Assembly (NCBI RefSeq): GCF_039839375.1
Contig: NZ_JBDOQU010000001.1
Location: forward strand, 310,001 to 374,000
Direction of reading: 5' to 3'
From: JBDOQU01 sp039839375
GTDB lineage: Bacteria; Pseudomonadota; Alphaproteobacteria; DSM-16000; Inquilinaceae
DNA: 64,000 bases
The translations under genes and the position numbers were made by a program. Shown here in pieces: positions 50,230 to 58,817 of the stretch (positions are counted from its first letter, which is position 1; each line of letters starts with the position of its first letter). The notes below the pieces were generated by a model. The model saw nothing but the letters and a program-made list of their open reading frames with translations. It had not been told where the DNA came from and made no database searches.

Positions 50230-51426
50230 ATGACGAACATCGAGATTCTGGACGGCCGGCGCGACGCGGGCGACGGCTACAAGGTGGACGTGTCGCGCGG
50301 CGGCCATGACGGCCGCGTGTCCTCGGAATGGTTCTCGCGGCCCGACGACGAAAAGTACCTGTCGCTGTCGGAGCTCTTCGCCTCCGTGAAGGGCCGCGCC
50401 GAGCGCAGCCGGACCCGAACGGTCGAGAGCGCCGCGATCCGTGTCGAGGCCAGCCGCGACAATGCCGAGCGGCTGGCGCTCGTCCTGCCCGACGCGGCCG
50501 GGCCGGTCGCGCCGACGCATTGGAGCTTCGGGCAGCTCGCGGGCCTGGTCGGCGCGCCGGCGGCTTACTTGCGCCAGCTTCCGGCGCCGCTCGCCGGCAT
50601 CAATCTGCAATACGGTCTGACCTCGCACCGCGCCGAGCAGGTCAAGACGCTGGAGACCGAGGACGGGCGCACGGAGTTGCGCGCCGTCACCGGCCCGGAC
50701 TACGGCCGCATCTACGATCACGAGCTGGTCGCGGCCGTGCAGCGCATCGCGGGGAACGGCACCGGCGACACGCGGTGGAAGGTGCCGGGTGTGCTCGACT
50801 GGTCCACTGGCGTCTATAACCCCAACGTCGATATCACCAAGGACACGACCACGCTTTACGCCTCCGACCGCGACGTCTTCCTGTTCCTGGTCGACGACCT
50901 GAACCCGATCGAAGCGGGACGGCTGCCGGACGGCTCGCCCGACCTCTACTTCCGAGGCTTCTACTGCTGGAACTCCGAGGTCGGCGCGAAGACGCTCGGC
51001 ATCGCCAGCTTCTATCTGCGCGCCGTGTGCCAGAACCGCAATCTCTGGGGCGTCGAGGACTTTCAGGAGATCAGCATCCGGCATTCTAAATACGCCGCCT
51101 CGCGCTTCGCGCACGAGGCGGCACCGGCGCTGAACCGGTTCGCCGACTCCTCGCCGGCGCCGTTCATCGAGGGTATTCGCGCCGCGCGCGAGCGCATCGT
51201 CGCGCGGACCGACGAGGACCGCACGGACTTCCTGCGCAAGCGCGGCTTCGGCAAGGCGGAGACCGCGAAGATCGTCGAAACCGTCCTCGCCGAGGAGGGC
51301 AAGAAGCCGGAGAGCGTCTTCGACTTCGTCCAGGGCATCACCGCGCTCGCGCGCGACAAGACGCAGCAGGACGCCCGCCTCGACCTCGAAGGCCGGGCGA
51401 AGAAGCTGCTGGAGCGCGCGGCGTAG
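50230..51426 (+). CDS. DUF932 domain protein (phage/plasmid-like)
   Basis: A 398-residue DUF932 protein: WSFGQLAGLVGAPAAYLRQLP near residue 100, VTGPDYGRIYDHELVAAVQ, the SDRDVFLFLVDD segment and GFYCWNSEVGAKTLGIASFYLRAVCQN with the usual Cys/Trp cluster. Family members are frequent on plasmids, phages and integrative elements, and their role is unproven. The start at 50230 follows GGAG within the structured leader. It is a backbone gene of the conjugative element, ahead of parB. Confidence 0.88.
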   Translation: MTNIEILDGRRDAGDGYKVDVSRGGHDGRVSSEWFSRPDDEKYLSLSELFASVKGRAERSRTRTVESAAIRVEASRDNAERLALVLPDAAGPVAPTHWSFGQLAGLVGAPAAYLRQLPAPLAGINLQYGLTSHRAEQVKTLETEDGRTELRAVTGPDYGRIYDHELVAAVQRIAGNGTGDTRWKVPGVLDWSTGVYNPNVDITKDTTTLYASDRDVFLFLVDDLNPIEAGRLPDGSPDLYFRGFYCWNSEVGAKTLGIASFYLRAVCQNRNLWGVEDFQEISIRHSKYAASRFAHEAAPALNRFADSSPAPFIEGIRAARERIVARTDEDRTDFLRKRGFGKAETAKIVETVLAEEGKKPESVFDFVQGITALARDKTQQDARLDLEGRAKKLLERAA

Positions 51427-51497
51427 CTCCGCGCTTCGTCTTCATCCGCCGGTGCGCGGCCCGCCACTCCTCAGAGGGAGAGGTGGGCCGCGTCCTT

Positions 51498-51555
51498 CGT
51501 GACGGGTTGGAAGGTCGAGAGAGAGGCTCTCGGCCGCCCGTCGCGGAGAAGACCG
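51498..51555 (+). promoter_or_regulatory. structured leader, copy 2, before parB
   Basis: CGTGACGGG (51498-51506) pairs with CCCGTCGCG (51537-51545); the one difference from copy 1 turns a U-A pair into a U-G pair, so the stem is kept. The inner CGAGAG/CTCTCG hairpin is identical. GGAG (51545-51548) again adjoins the stem, eight bases before the ATG. Confidence 0.6.
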
Positions 51556-53640
51556 ATGACGAAGTCCCAACAGAAGATCACGCTCAGCGCCTCGCGCGAC
51601 ATTCCCTTCAACAAGCTGGTCCTGAGCCAAGCGAACGTGCGGAGCGTCAAGGCCGGCGTCTCGATCGAGGAACTCGCCGAGGACATCGCCCGGCGCACGC
51701 TGCTGGCGAGCCTGACCGTGCGGCCCGTTCTGGACGAGAGCGGCGCCGAGACCGGCATGTTCGAGATCCCGGCGGGCGGGCGCCGCTTCCGCGCACTCGA
51801 ACTCCTGGTGAAGCAGAAGCGCCTCAACCGCACCGCGCCCGTGCCCTGCATCGTGCGCACCGACGGGCTCGCCGAGGAGGACAGTCTCGCCGAGAACGTC
51901 CAGCGCGCGCCGCTGCACCCGCTCGACCAGTTCCGCGCCTTCCAGGCGATGCGCGAGCGGGGCAAGTCCGAGGAGGAGATCGCCGCGGCGTTCTTCGTCT
52001 CGACCGGCGTCGTCAAGCAGCGCTTGAAGCTCGCCGCCGTCGCGCCTTCCTTGCTCGACGCCTATACGCAAGAGGAACTGACCCTCGACCAGCTCATGGC
52101 CTTCACGGTCAATCCCGACCATGAGCGTCAGAGCCAAGTCTGGGAGGCGCTGAAGCGGCATTACTCGCGCCAACCTTATGAGATCCGTCGCATGCTGACC
52201 GAAGGCGCGGTCCGCGCCTCCGATCGCCGGGCGCAGTTCGTGGGCTTGGGCAACTACGCCGAAGCCGGCGGCGAAATCCTGCGCGACCTGTTCCAGTCCG
52301 ACGATGGCGGCTGGCTGCAGGATGCGGGGCTTCTCGAGACCATGGTCTCCGAGAAGCTGAACGAGGACGCCGGGGCGGTCCAGGCCGAAGGCTGGAAGTG
52401 GGTCGAGGTCGGGACCGACTTTCCGTATGGCCACACCTACGGAATGCGCCGCCTCGTCGGCGAGACCGAGCCGATGAGCGAGGAGGAGCAGGCCAGTTAC
52501 GAGGCGCTGAAGGCTGAGTACGACAAGCTCGAAGAGGAGCACGCCGAAGCCGACGAACTCCCCGAGGAGATCGACATCCGGCTCGGCGAGATCGAGACGG
52601 CGATGGAGGCGCTGCAGGTCCGGCCCATCAAGTTCGAGCCAGACGAGCTTGCCATCGGCGGCGCGTTCGTCAGCATCGACGGATCGGGCCGGCTGCGCGT
52701 CGAGCGCGGCTATGTTCGCCCCGAGGACGAGCCGGTCGAGGAATCCGAGGAGGCATCGGAGGACGACACGGCCGATCCGGCGGCGGACGACGCCGACGCG
52801 TCGAACGGCGATGCGGATTTCGGCGCTCCGGATGCGGATGAAGAAGAGGAGGACGGCCTCAAGCCGCTGTCCGACCGTCTCATCACCGAACTGACGGCGC
52901 ATCGCACGCTCGCCCTGCGCGACGCGCTGGCCAGCGACCCGCAGACCGCCTTCCTCGCGGCGCTGCACGCGATGACGCTCCGGCTGTTCTATCGCTACGG
53001 GCTCGACTCCTGTGTCGAGATCGAACCGAGGAGCGCCGCCTTTGGCAGCCACGCGCCGGGACTCGGCGACACCCGATACGCGCAGTCGATCGACCTAGGG
53101 CTGGAGAACTGGGCCAAGGCGCTGCCCAAGGCTTCGGAAGACCTCTGGGACACGCTTACGGAGTGGGACGGCGACAGCCGCGAGGCGCTCTTCGCCCATT
53201 GCGTCGCGATGACGGTGAACGGCGTTCATGATCCCTACAGCCGCCGTCCGCGGGCGCTCGCCCATGCGGGCGTGCTGGCGGCGGTGCTCGGGCTCGACAT
53301 GGCGGCGGCGGGCTGGATCCCGACGGCGGACGGCTATCTCGCCCGCGTCACCAAGGCTCGCATCCTCGAAGCCGTGCGCGAGGCGAAGGGCGACGAGGCT
53401 GCCGACCGGATCGCTGGCTTGAAAAAGCCCGAGATGGTCGCGGCCGCCGAGGAGTTGCTCGCCGGCACGGGCTGGCTGCCCGAGCCGCTGCGCACTTCGG
53501 GCCTTGAACCCGACGTGGCGGAGGAACCGGCGAACGAGGTGGACAGCTCCGAGGCCACGGCCGATCCGGAAACGGGCGAGCCGTCCGACGAGTCTCCGGA
53601 GATCGTCTACGAGCCGGCCGAAGCCGTCGCCGCCGAATAA
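51556..53640 (+). CDS. ParB/RepB/Spo0J-family protein of the conjugative element
   Basis: A 694-residue ParB-like protein. The N-terminal ParB/Srx domain has GGRRFRALELL and the arginine-patch region EDSLAENVQRAPLHPLDQFRAF, followed by a KorB-like helix-turn-helix (EEEIAAAFFVSTGVVKQRLKLA, about residues 140-165). An acidic linker of about 60 residues, near 390-440, separates a large C-terminal domain. It is bigger than chromosomal ParB, and no parA is seen nearby, so it may act in element maintenance or gene regulation rather than classical partition. The start is set by the GGAG of the structured leader. Confidence 0.85.
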   Translation: MTKSQQKITLSASRDIPFNKLVLSQANVRSVKAGVSIEELAEDIARRTLLASLTVRPVLDESGAETGMFEIPAGGRRFRALELLVKQKRLNRTAPVPCIVRTDGLAEEDSLAENVQRAPLHPLDQFRAFQAMRERGKSEEEIAAAFFVSTGVVKQRLKLAAVAPSLLDAYTQEELTLDQLMAFTVNPDHERQSQVWEALKRHYSRQPYEIRRMLTEGAVRASDRRAQFVGLGNYAEAGGEILRDLFQSDDGGWLQDAGLLETMVSEKLNEDAGAVQAEGWKWVEVGTDFPYGHTYGMRRLVGETEPMSEEEQASYEALKAEYDKLEEEHAEADELPEEIDIRLGEIETAMEALQVRPIKFEPDELAIGGAFVSIDGSGRLRVERGYVRPEDEPVEESEEASEDDTADPAADDADASNGDADFGAPDADEEEEDGLKPLSDRLITELTAHRTLALRDALASDPQTAFLAALHAMTLRLFYRYGLDSCVEIEPRSAAFGSHAPGLGDTRYAQSIDLGLENWAKALPKASEDLWDTLTEWDGDSREALFAHCVAMTVNGVHDPYSRRPRALAHAGVLAAVLGLDMAAAGWIPTADGYLARVTKARILEAVREAKGDEAADRIAGLKKPEMVAAAEELLAGTGWLPEPLRTSGLEPDVAEEPANEVDSSEATADPETGEPSDESPEIVYEPAEAVAAE

Positions 53641-53663
53641 GCCGCTTCGCCTCAACCAACTTT

Positions 53664-53696
53664 CGGACCCGGCCATCGCGCCGGGTCCGTTTCGTT
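53664..53696 (+). terminator. intrinsic terminator after parB
   Basis: CGGACCCGGC (53664-53673) pairs perfectly with GCCGGGTCCG (53680-53689) around a 6-base loop and is followed by TTTCGTTTT, a typical Rho-independent terminator 24 bases after the parB stop. Confidence 0.85.
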
Positions 53697-53712
53697 TTCA
53701 AGGAGATCACCA

Positions 53713-54180
53713 ATGACCGAGACCACCACACTGAGTTTCGACTTCGCCAGATTTGAGGCCGAGCAGCGCGTCCGCGCCGAGGCCGCCGACGCGCTGCGCC
53801 CTCGCAACAAGACCGCGCTGTTCGCCGCGCTCGCCGAAGCGGGCGTCACCACAGTCACCGTCGAGTTCGACGGCTATGGCGACAGCGGCCAGATCGAGAG
53901 CATCGACGCGAAGGCCGGCGAGGCCGACGCCGAGCTGCCGGACGCGAGCGTCGCGCTCGTCACGCTCGGTTGGCGCGATACCGATCCAACCGAACGGGCG
54001 ATGAGCGTCCGCGAGGCGATCGAGCACATGGCCTATGGCTGCCTCGCCCAGACCCATGGCGGTTGGGAGAACAACGAGGGTGCCTTCGGCACCTTCGTCT
54101 TCGACGTCGCCGAGCGGTCGATCGCCCTCGAATACAACCAGCGCTTCGAGGACTACGAGTCCTACGAGCACGCATTCTGA
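53713..54180 (+). CDS. DUF6878-type protein
   Basis: A 155-residue acidic protein: FEAEQRVRAEAADALRPRNKTALFAAL, VTVEFDGYGDSGQIE and C-terminal THGGWENNEGAFGTFVFDV. It corresponds to the DUF6878 group found in alphaproteobacterial integrative elements, function unknown. AAGGAG lies ideally before the ATG. It is placed just after the parB terminator and 11 bases before the DUF6915 gene, suggesting its own promoter overlapping the terminator region. Confidence 0.8.
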   Translation: MTETTTLSFDFARFEAEQRVRAEAADALRPRNKTALFAALAEAGVTTVTVEFDGYGDSGQIESIDAKAGEADAELPDASVALVTLGWRDTDPTERAMSVREAIEHMAYGCLAQTHGGWENNEGAFGTFVFDVAERSIALEYNQRFEDYESYEHAF

Positions 54181-54191
54181 GGGAGCGCGAG

Positions 54192-54668
54192 ATGGGACAT
54201 TGCTATCATCACGCGCTCTCCTCGGCGAAGCGCTGGGGCGGCACGGCGGACGACTATCTGCCGCTCCATCACTGGTTCGACGAAAGCAAGAGCATCACCG
54301 CCGACTTCCGGCACCGTGCGCTGCGCCATCACGCAGAGGGCCTATTCATGCTGGAGCGCTTCTTCGGCGCGACGATCACGCTCTCGACGGGCCGCGTCGT
54401 GCCGGTGCGGCTGATCGGCGAGCAGCACGTCATCGAGGATTTCGGCTTCATCCCGAGCTTCGCCGACTGGGTGCGCTGCATCCGGCCCGAGCCCTGGATG
54501 GGCCGCGCCCAGCCGATCCACCGCAGCGTCGATCCGTTCGCCGCAACGTCCGGTCCGGCACCGATCGCGCGGGGACAGGCGAACGGCGGCGAACGGGCCA
54601 TGGGCGATCCGGGCCGATCCGGCGATACTTGGCCCGTCGCCGCCGCCTTCGCCACCGCGGCCGAGTGA
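54192..54668 (+). CDS. DUF6915-type protein
   Basis: A 158-residue protein rich in His and aromatic residues at the start (GHCYHHALSSAKRWGG, LPLHHWFDESK, FRHRALRHHAEG), ending in a low-complexity Ala/Gly tail. The conserved part, about residues 1-110 with RVVPVRLIGEQHVIEDFG, fits the DUF6915 group. A metal-binding role is possible from the His spacing but is not established. A strong terminator follows the stop codon. Confidence 0.8.
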   Translation: MGHCYHHALSSAKRWGGTADDYLPLHHWFDESKSITADFRHRALRHHAEGLFMLERFFGATITLSTGRVVPVRLIGEQHVIEDFGFIPSFADWVRCIRPEPWMGRAQPIHRSVDPFAATSGPAPIARGQANGGERAMGDPGRSGDTWPVAAAFATAAE

Positions 54669-54691
54669 CGGGGGGTTCCCCCGACTCCCCT

Positions 54692-54722
54692 GGGGCCTGC
54701 CGAACACGGCAGGCCCCTTTTT
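54692..54722 (+). terminator. intrinsic terminator after DUF6915 gene
   Basis: GGGGCCTGCC (54692-54701) pairs perfectly with GGCAGGCCCC (54708-54717) and is followed directly by five T residues. It is the clearest Rho-independent terminator in the window. Confidence 0.92.
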
Positions 54723-54748
54723 CATACGCAAGTTCCAAGGAGACGCGT

Positions 54749-55795
54749 ATGGAGAGCGCAGCAGGAGAAATCGCGCGCCGGCTCGGGCGCGAGGCCGAGG
54801 CGGTCTGCCGCCACTATCTTTCGAACGGCCGCAAGCAGGGCCGCTACTGGATCGTCGGCGACGCCGACAACACGCCCGGGCGCAGTCTCTATGTGCGGCT
54901 TGCAGGGTCTTCCTCCGGACCCGGCGCGGCGGGAAAGTGGACCGACGCCGCGACCGGCGAGCATGGCGACCTCCTCGATCTGATCGCCGCCAATCTGCGG
55001 CTCGGCTCGCTCGGCGAAGCGCTGGACGAGGCGCGACGCTTCCTCAGCCTGCCGCAGCCGGAGCCGCCGCCACGGCAAATTTCATCGCCCGCGCCGACCG
55101 GATCACCGGAGGCGGCGCGAAGGCTTTTCGCCATGGGTCGTCCGATCGCGGGCACGCTGGCGGAGCGCTATCTCGGGCGACGGGGGATCACCGGCGTCTC
55201 CGACGTCCCTTCGCTCCGCTTCCATCCGCATTGCTACTACTGGCGCGAGGACTGGCCCGACGGCGCCGACCCGGAAGCCTGGCCGGCGCTGCTCGCCAAG
55301 ATCACCGACCTCGATGGCACGCTTACCGGCGTGCATCGCACCTGGCTCGATCCGGCGACGGCACGCAAGGCGCCCCTCGATCCGCCGCGCAAGGCGATGG
55401 GCAACCTGCTCGGCCACGGCGTGCGGATCGGCAAACCTTCCGACCTTGTCGCCGCCGGCGAAGGGCTCGAGACCATGCTTTCGTTGCGAACGGTGCTGCC
55501 CGACCTGCCGGTCATCGCGGCGCTCTCGGCGAACCACCTCGCGGCGCTGATCCTGCCGACCGATCTTCAGCGCCTCTACATCGCCGTCGATGCCGACGAG
55601 GCGGGCGTCCTTGCGTCGGATAAACTCACCGACCGGGCCGAAGGCGACGGGATCGAGGCGATCAGGCTCACGCCGCGACACGGGGACTTCAACGAGGATC
55701 TCCGCGCGCTCGGGACCGACGAGCTCCGGGCGCATCTGCGGCCGCAACTCGCACCGGCGGACGTCGAACGGCTGCTGTCATCGTCCGGAGGCTGA
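54749..55795 (+). CDS. Toprim-domain primase-like protein
   Basis: A 348-residue protein. The N-terminal part has a CHC2-like region (EAVCRHYLSNGRKQGRYWIVGDADN, GKWTDAATGEHGDLLDLI). The C-terminal Toprim has the catalytic Glu in LVAAGEGLETMLSL (about residue 235) and the D-x-D in LYIAVDADEAG. Such mobile-element Toprim proteins are thought to prime the transferred DNA strand. The zinc-finger cysteines of classical DnaG are absent. The ATG is followed by ESAAGEIARRLG; it sits in a possible hairpin with CATACGC 22 bases upstream. Confidence 0.85.
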   Translation: MESAAGEIARRLGREAEAVCRHYLSNGRKQGRYWIVGDADNTPGRSLYVRLAGSSSGPGAAGKWTDAATGEHGDLLDLIAANLRLGSLGEALDEARRFLSLPQPEPPPRQISSPAPTGSPEAARRLFAMGRPIAGTLAERYLGRRGITGVSDVPSLRFHPHCYYWREDWPDGADPEAWPALLAKITDLDGTLTGVHRTWLDPATARKAPLDPPRKAMGNLLGHGVRIGKPSDLVAAGEGLETMLSLRTVLPDLPVIAALSANHLAALILPTDLQRLYIAVDADEAGVLASDKLTDRAEGDGIEAIRLTPRHGDFNEDLRALGTDELRAHLRPQLAPADVERLLSSSGG

Positions 55796-56114
55796 CCGCA
55801 CAGCGAACGCTCCGCCGCAGCGCCAATCATCAAGCCGTCTCCGGGCTCGCGAGCCGCGCCTTCGGCCTCCCGAAAGGGGCGATCGGAGCGGAACCGGCCC
55901 GGTCCGGCAACAGCTGCGGCGGCGCTATTTTCCGCCGCCGGACCGAAGAGCTCCGGCTTTGCAGCGCGAAGCAAAATAGCGCCGCCTCCGCCGTCCTCCG
56001 CTGACGCTCCGGCCGCCGCGACGAGCGCGGCGGTGCAAGCCGGTCCGGTCCCGCTCTTCGTCGCCCATGAAGGCCGCGAGAGGCGCGGGCTTCGAGATCA
56101 GGAGACGACCCGCC
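55796..56114. other. gene-free segment with a perfect 14-bp inverted repeat
   Basis: No gene is supported in these 319 bases. GGCGGCGCTATTTT (55918-55931) and AAAATAGCGCCGCC (55973-55986) are perfect reverse complements separated by 41 bases. The 3' part (56070-56092) resembles the leader before the DUF736 gene. It is probably a regulatory leader of the DUF2493 gene. Confidence 0.5.
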
Positions 56115-57047
56115 ATGACCGACCACCACGACGAACCGCACACACGCTCATCGACCGCTTTCATCCTCGACGAACTTCAGCTCTTCGGCTACCGCCCTTT
56201 CGCCGACGAGCCCGATCCGCGGCCGCTGCCCGAAGCCGACCATCTCAAAGGCGCGCTCGCCGACATCTTCGACGCCTTCGTGGCGACGCTCGGGGAAACT
56301 CGCCTCGAACCCGATCTTGAGGACTTGCTCTGGTCGACGACCAACATCTTCCACCGCATGGCCGCTCGCGTCGACCGCGAGCTCGACGACAACGAACAGG
56401 CGCAGAAGCGCTCGCAGCGCCAACAGGACGGCTCCGAAGTCCGCTCGGTCGAATTGGAGACGCTGACCGCTCAAGGGGTCACCATGATCGAGCGGCGCAA
56501 CGCCTACGAGCTCACGCGCGACCTCGCCGCCGACCTCTTCGAGGCGCACCTTGGCCAGACCTGGCGTCCGCACTCCGGCTCACAGGTCAGCCGCCGCACG
56601 ATGACCGCGGCGATGATCGACAGCCGCGATTTCCTCGCCGCCAAGCGCCGCGCCGAGATCGAACCGCTCCTGCCGGAGGGACCGAAGATCGCCTTTGCCG
56701 GAGGCCTCGACTGCAACGACCACGCCGCCATCTGGGCCGCGCTCGACCGGGTGCTTGCAAAGCACGCCGACATGGTGCTGCTCCACGGCGGCTCGCCGAA
56801 GGGCGCCGAGAAGATCGCCGCCTGCTGGGCTGACAATCGCAAACGCCGGCAGATCGTCTTCAAGCCCGACTGGACGCGTCACGGCAAGGCCGCCCCGTTC
56901 AAGCGTAACGACAAGCTGCTCGACATCGTGCCGATCGGACTCATCGTCTTCCCGGGCTCGGGCATCACCGACAACCTCGCCGACAAGGCGCGCGCGATGG
57001 GCGTGCCTCTCTATGACTTCCGCAGCCGCAAGACGAGTCCATCGTGA
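56115..57047 (+). CDS. DUF2493 (SLOG-superfamily) protein
   Basis: A 310-residue protein. The C-terminal 125 residues carry DUF2493: KIAFAGGLDCNDHAAIW, VLLHGGSPKGAEKIAACWA and GIRF-like LIVFPGSGITDNLADKARAMGVP, the SLOG Rossmann fold that binds nucleotides or nucleotide-derived ligands. The N-terminal half is helical and charged. It is common in conjugative elements of alphaproteobacteria. The ATG follows GGAG. Function unknown; nucleotide-signal sensing is the fold-based guess. Confidence 0.85.
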   Translation: MTDHHDEPHTRSSTAFILDELQLFGYRPFADEPDPRPLPEADHLKGALADIFDAFVATLGETRLEPDLEDLLWSTTNIFHRMAARVDRELDDNEQAQKRSQRQQDGSEVRSVELETLTAQGVTMIERRNAYELTRDLAADLFEAHLGQTWRPHSGSQVSRRTMTAAMIDSRDFLAAKRRAEIEPLLPEGPKIAFAGGLDCNDHAAIWAALDRVLAKHADMVLLHGGSPKGAEKIAACWADNRKRRQIVFKPDWTRHGKAAPFKRNDKLLDIVPIGLIVFPGSGITDNLADKARAMGVPLYDFRSRKTSPS

Positions 57048-57076
57048 CCCGCGATGCGCATTCCGCATCACCTGTT

Positions 57077-57110
57077 CCCGCGCCGGAGCATTCCGGCGCG
57101 GGTCGTTTTC
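57077..57110 (+). terminator. intrinsic terminator after DUF2493 gene
   Basis: CCCGCGCCGG (57077-57086) pairs perfectly with CCGGCGCGGG (57093-57102) and is followed by TCGTTTTC. A GATGCG/CGCATC inverted repeat lies just before it at 57053-57069. Confidence 0.8.
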
Positions 57111-57175
57111 CGCTATAATTCGATAGCGCCGTGGCGGTGGTGGAGGCGCGTCGTCTCGCTACAAGGAGACCAGCA

Positions 57176-57643
57176 ATGTTCCTGTCCGCCATCCTGAGCG
57201 TCCTCGGCCTCGGCTTTCTCGTGTATTTGTTGTTCACGCTGGCCGTCTACGCGCTTCCGTTCTTCGTCGCCGTCACGGTCGGCATGTATATCTACGACAC
57301 CGAAGCCGGACTGCTCGCCGCACTTGTCGCCGCGTTCATGTCAGGCGCGGTCACCCTCGTTCTCGGTCAGATCGCCTTCGCTACCATCCGCTCGCAGCCG
57401 ATCCGTCTTGCGATCGGCGCGGTCTACGCGCTTCCCGCCGGCGTCGCCGGTTTCCACGCCGTCAGGGGCCTCTCCGAGATCGGCGGCGCGGGCGAGAGCT
57501 GGACGCTTGTCTTCGCCGGCATCGGCGCACTCGTTATCGGCGTCACCGCATGGGCGCGGATAGCGGCCCTCGCCGGACCGGACGAGGAGGCGCTCACAGC
57601 ATCACCAGCATTCAGCACGGCTCGTCCGGCCAACGACGGCTGA
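57176..57643 (+). CDS. integral membrane protein of the conjugative element
   Basis: A 155-residue protein with about four hydrophobic segments (FLVYLLFTLAVYALPFFVAV, LLAALVAAFMSGAVTLVL, and two more), no recognised motif. AAGGAG is well placed before the ATG at 57176; an upstream codon at 57131 would add 15 unlikely residues. It is a single gene between a terminator and a 550-base gap. Role unknown. Confidence 0.7.
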   Translation: MFLSAILSVLGLGFLVYLLFTLAVYALPFFVAVTVGMYIYDTEAGLLAALVAAFMSGAVTLVLGQIAFATIRSQPIRLAIGAVYALPAGVAGFHAVRGLSEIGGAGESWTLVFAGIGALVIGVTAWARIAALAGPDEEALTASPAFSTARPANDG

Positions 57644-58191
57644 TCGGCTCCCCCCATTGGTGTCGAGCCGTCGGTTGGGTGCCGGTGCGATTTCCTCGGA
57701 GTGCGCATGAAGCTCGAGTCGTGACCGATCGTTCTGCGCGGTAGGCCCGCCGAAACACGGAGGCTGCCGAGTCGATGCGGAGGCGAGCGGGGTTCACGCC
57801 TTCGCCATCGTTTCTCACAAGCGATGCGACTTCGTCCCTTTTGCACGCTTTTCCCTGTCTTCGCCCGATGAACGCTGCCGGGGTCTTGCCGGCCCGGATG
57901 GGCGGGCGTCAGTTCTTCTCCCATGCCTGTCGCCCGCGTCCGTCACGGCCTCTCATGGGCTGATCTGGCCGGGGTCGGCTTCGCCTCGACCGCCTTGGCC
58001 GCAACGGCGTTTCCGAACTTTCTTCCCCTGACGGCTGCGCCGCCATTCCTCGCGGGAACAAGAAAGCCCGGTCCCGCCGTCCTTCGCTTCGCTGCGGGCC
58101 GCAAGCGGCTGCGTCGGCGGATCGCCCCGGCCTCTGCGATCGCCATCGAGGCCGCGACGGGCGCGGGCTCGAAGCCAAAAGGAGAACTGAC
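57644..58191. other. gene-free segment upstream of DUF736
   Basis: About 550 bases with only open frames lacking ribosome-binding sites and protein-like sequence. Its last 45 bases share a GGCCGCGA...GGCGCGGGCT element with the leader of the DUF2493 gene, so part of it is probably an untranslated leader. Confidence 0.45.
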
Positions 58192-58524
58192 ATGGCCACC
58201 ATCGGAACATTCAAGAAGACCGGCAGCGAGTACACCGGCGAAATCGTGACCCTCAGCGTGCAGGCGAAGAACGTCCGCATCGTACCCGAGGAGACGGGCG
58301 GCAACGAGAACGCCCCTTCCCACCGCGTCTTCGTCGGCCGCGCCGAGATCGGCGCCGCCTGGTCCAAGACCTCGAACGAGGGCCGCGACTATCTGAGCCT
58401 CAAGCTCGACGATCCGAGCTTTACCGCTCCGATCTACGCCAACCTCTTCGACGACACCGTCATCGAGGGCGAGGAGAGCTACAGCCTCATCTGGTCTCGG
58501 CCGCGCCGGCAGAACGGCGACTGA
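58192..58524 (+). CDS. DUF736 protein
   Basis: A 110-residue protein with the full DUF736 pattern: IGTFKKTGSEYTGEIVTLS, NVRIVPEE, HRVFVGRAEIGAAWSKTS and YLSLKLDDPSFTAPIYANL. Small DUF736 proteins are hallmarks of alphaproteobacterial conjugative elements and plasmids. The role is unknown. AAAAGGAG precedes the ATG. A hairpin follows the stop codon. Confidence 0.93.
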   Translation: MATIGTFKKTGSEYTGEIVTLSVQAKNVRIVPEETGGNENAPSHRVFVGRAEIGAAWSKTSNEGRDYLSLKLDDPSFTAPIYANLFDDTVIEGEESYSLIWSRPRRQNGD

Positions 58525-58536
58525 CGCCAAACGAGC

Positions 58537-58563
58537 GCCCCGCCCAGACGATCCGGGCGGGGC
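58537..58563. terminator. hairpin between DUF736 and xre-like genes
   Basis: GCCCCGCCC (58537-58545) pairs with GGGCGGGGC (58555-58563) around a 9-base loop. It separates two convergent genes; the U-tract is poor (CGCTTCGTT). Confidence 0.6.
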
Positions 58564-58578
58564 CGCTTCGTTGCTACA

Positions 58579-58797
58579 TCAATTTCTCGCCTGATCTTCC
58601 AGGAGCGCCGCTGGCTTGACGCCGAGCGCCAACGCGACGTGCCACAGCGTCACGATCGTGACATTCTGCTCGCCGCGCTCCATGAGGGACACGTGCGCGC
58701 GGTCGACGCCCATCTCGGCGGCGAGCGCCTGCTGACTGAGCCCTGCCTTCTCTCGATAAAACTTGAGATTACTGCCAAATACCTTGCGGATGTCCAT
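58579..58797 (-). CDS. Xre-family helix-turn-helix regulator
   Basis: A 72-residue single-domain Cro/CI-type regulator: LKFYREKAGLSQQALAAEMGVDRAHVSLMERGEQNVTIVTLWHVALAL spans essentially the whole protein as the five-helix HTH_3 fold. It is divergent from the DUF2285 gene, with nested palindromes between them, so it probably represses itself and the transfer-region genes. Confidence 0.9.
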   Translation of the reverse strand: MDIRKVFGSNLKFYREKAGLSQQALAAEMGVDRAHVSLMERGEQNVTIVTLWHVALALGVKPAALLEDQARN

Positions 58798-58817
58798 CCG
58801 CGGGATGAATGCGTATC

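Noticed and set aside
57923..58249. 108-codon open frame before DUF736
   Set aside because: No ribosome-binding site; it runs out of frame into the DUF736 gene and lacks conserved sequence.
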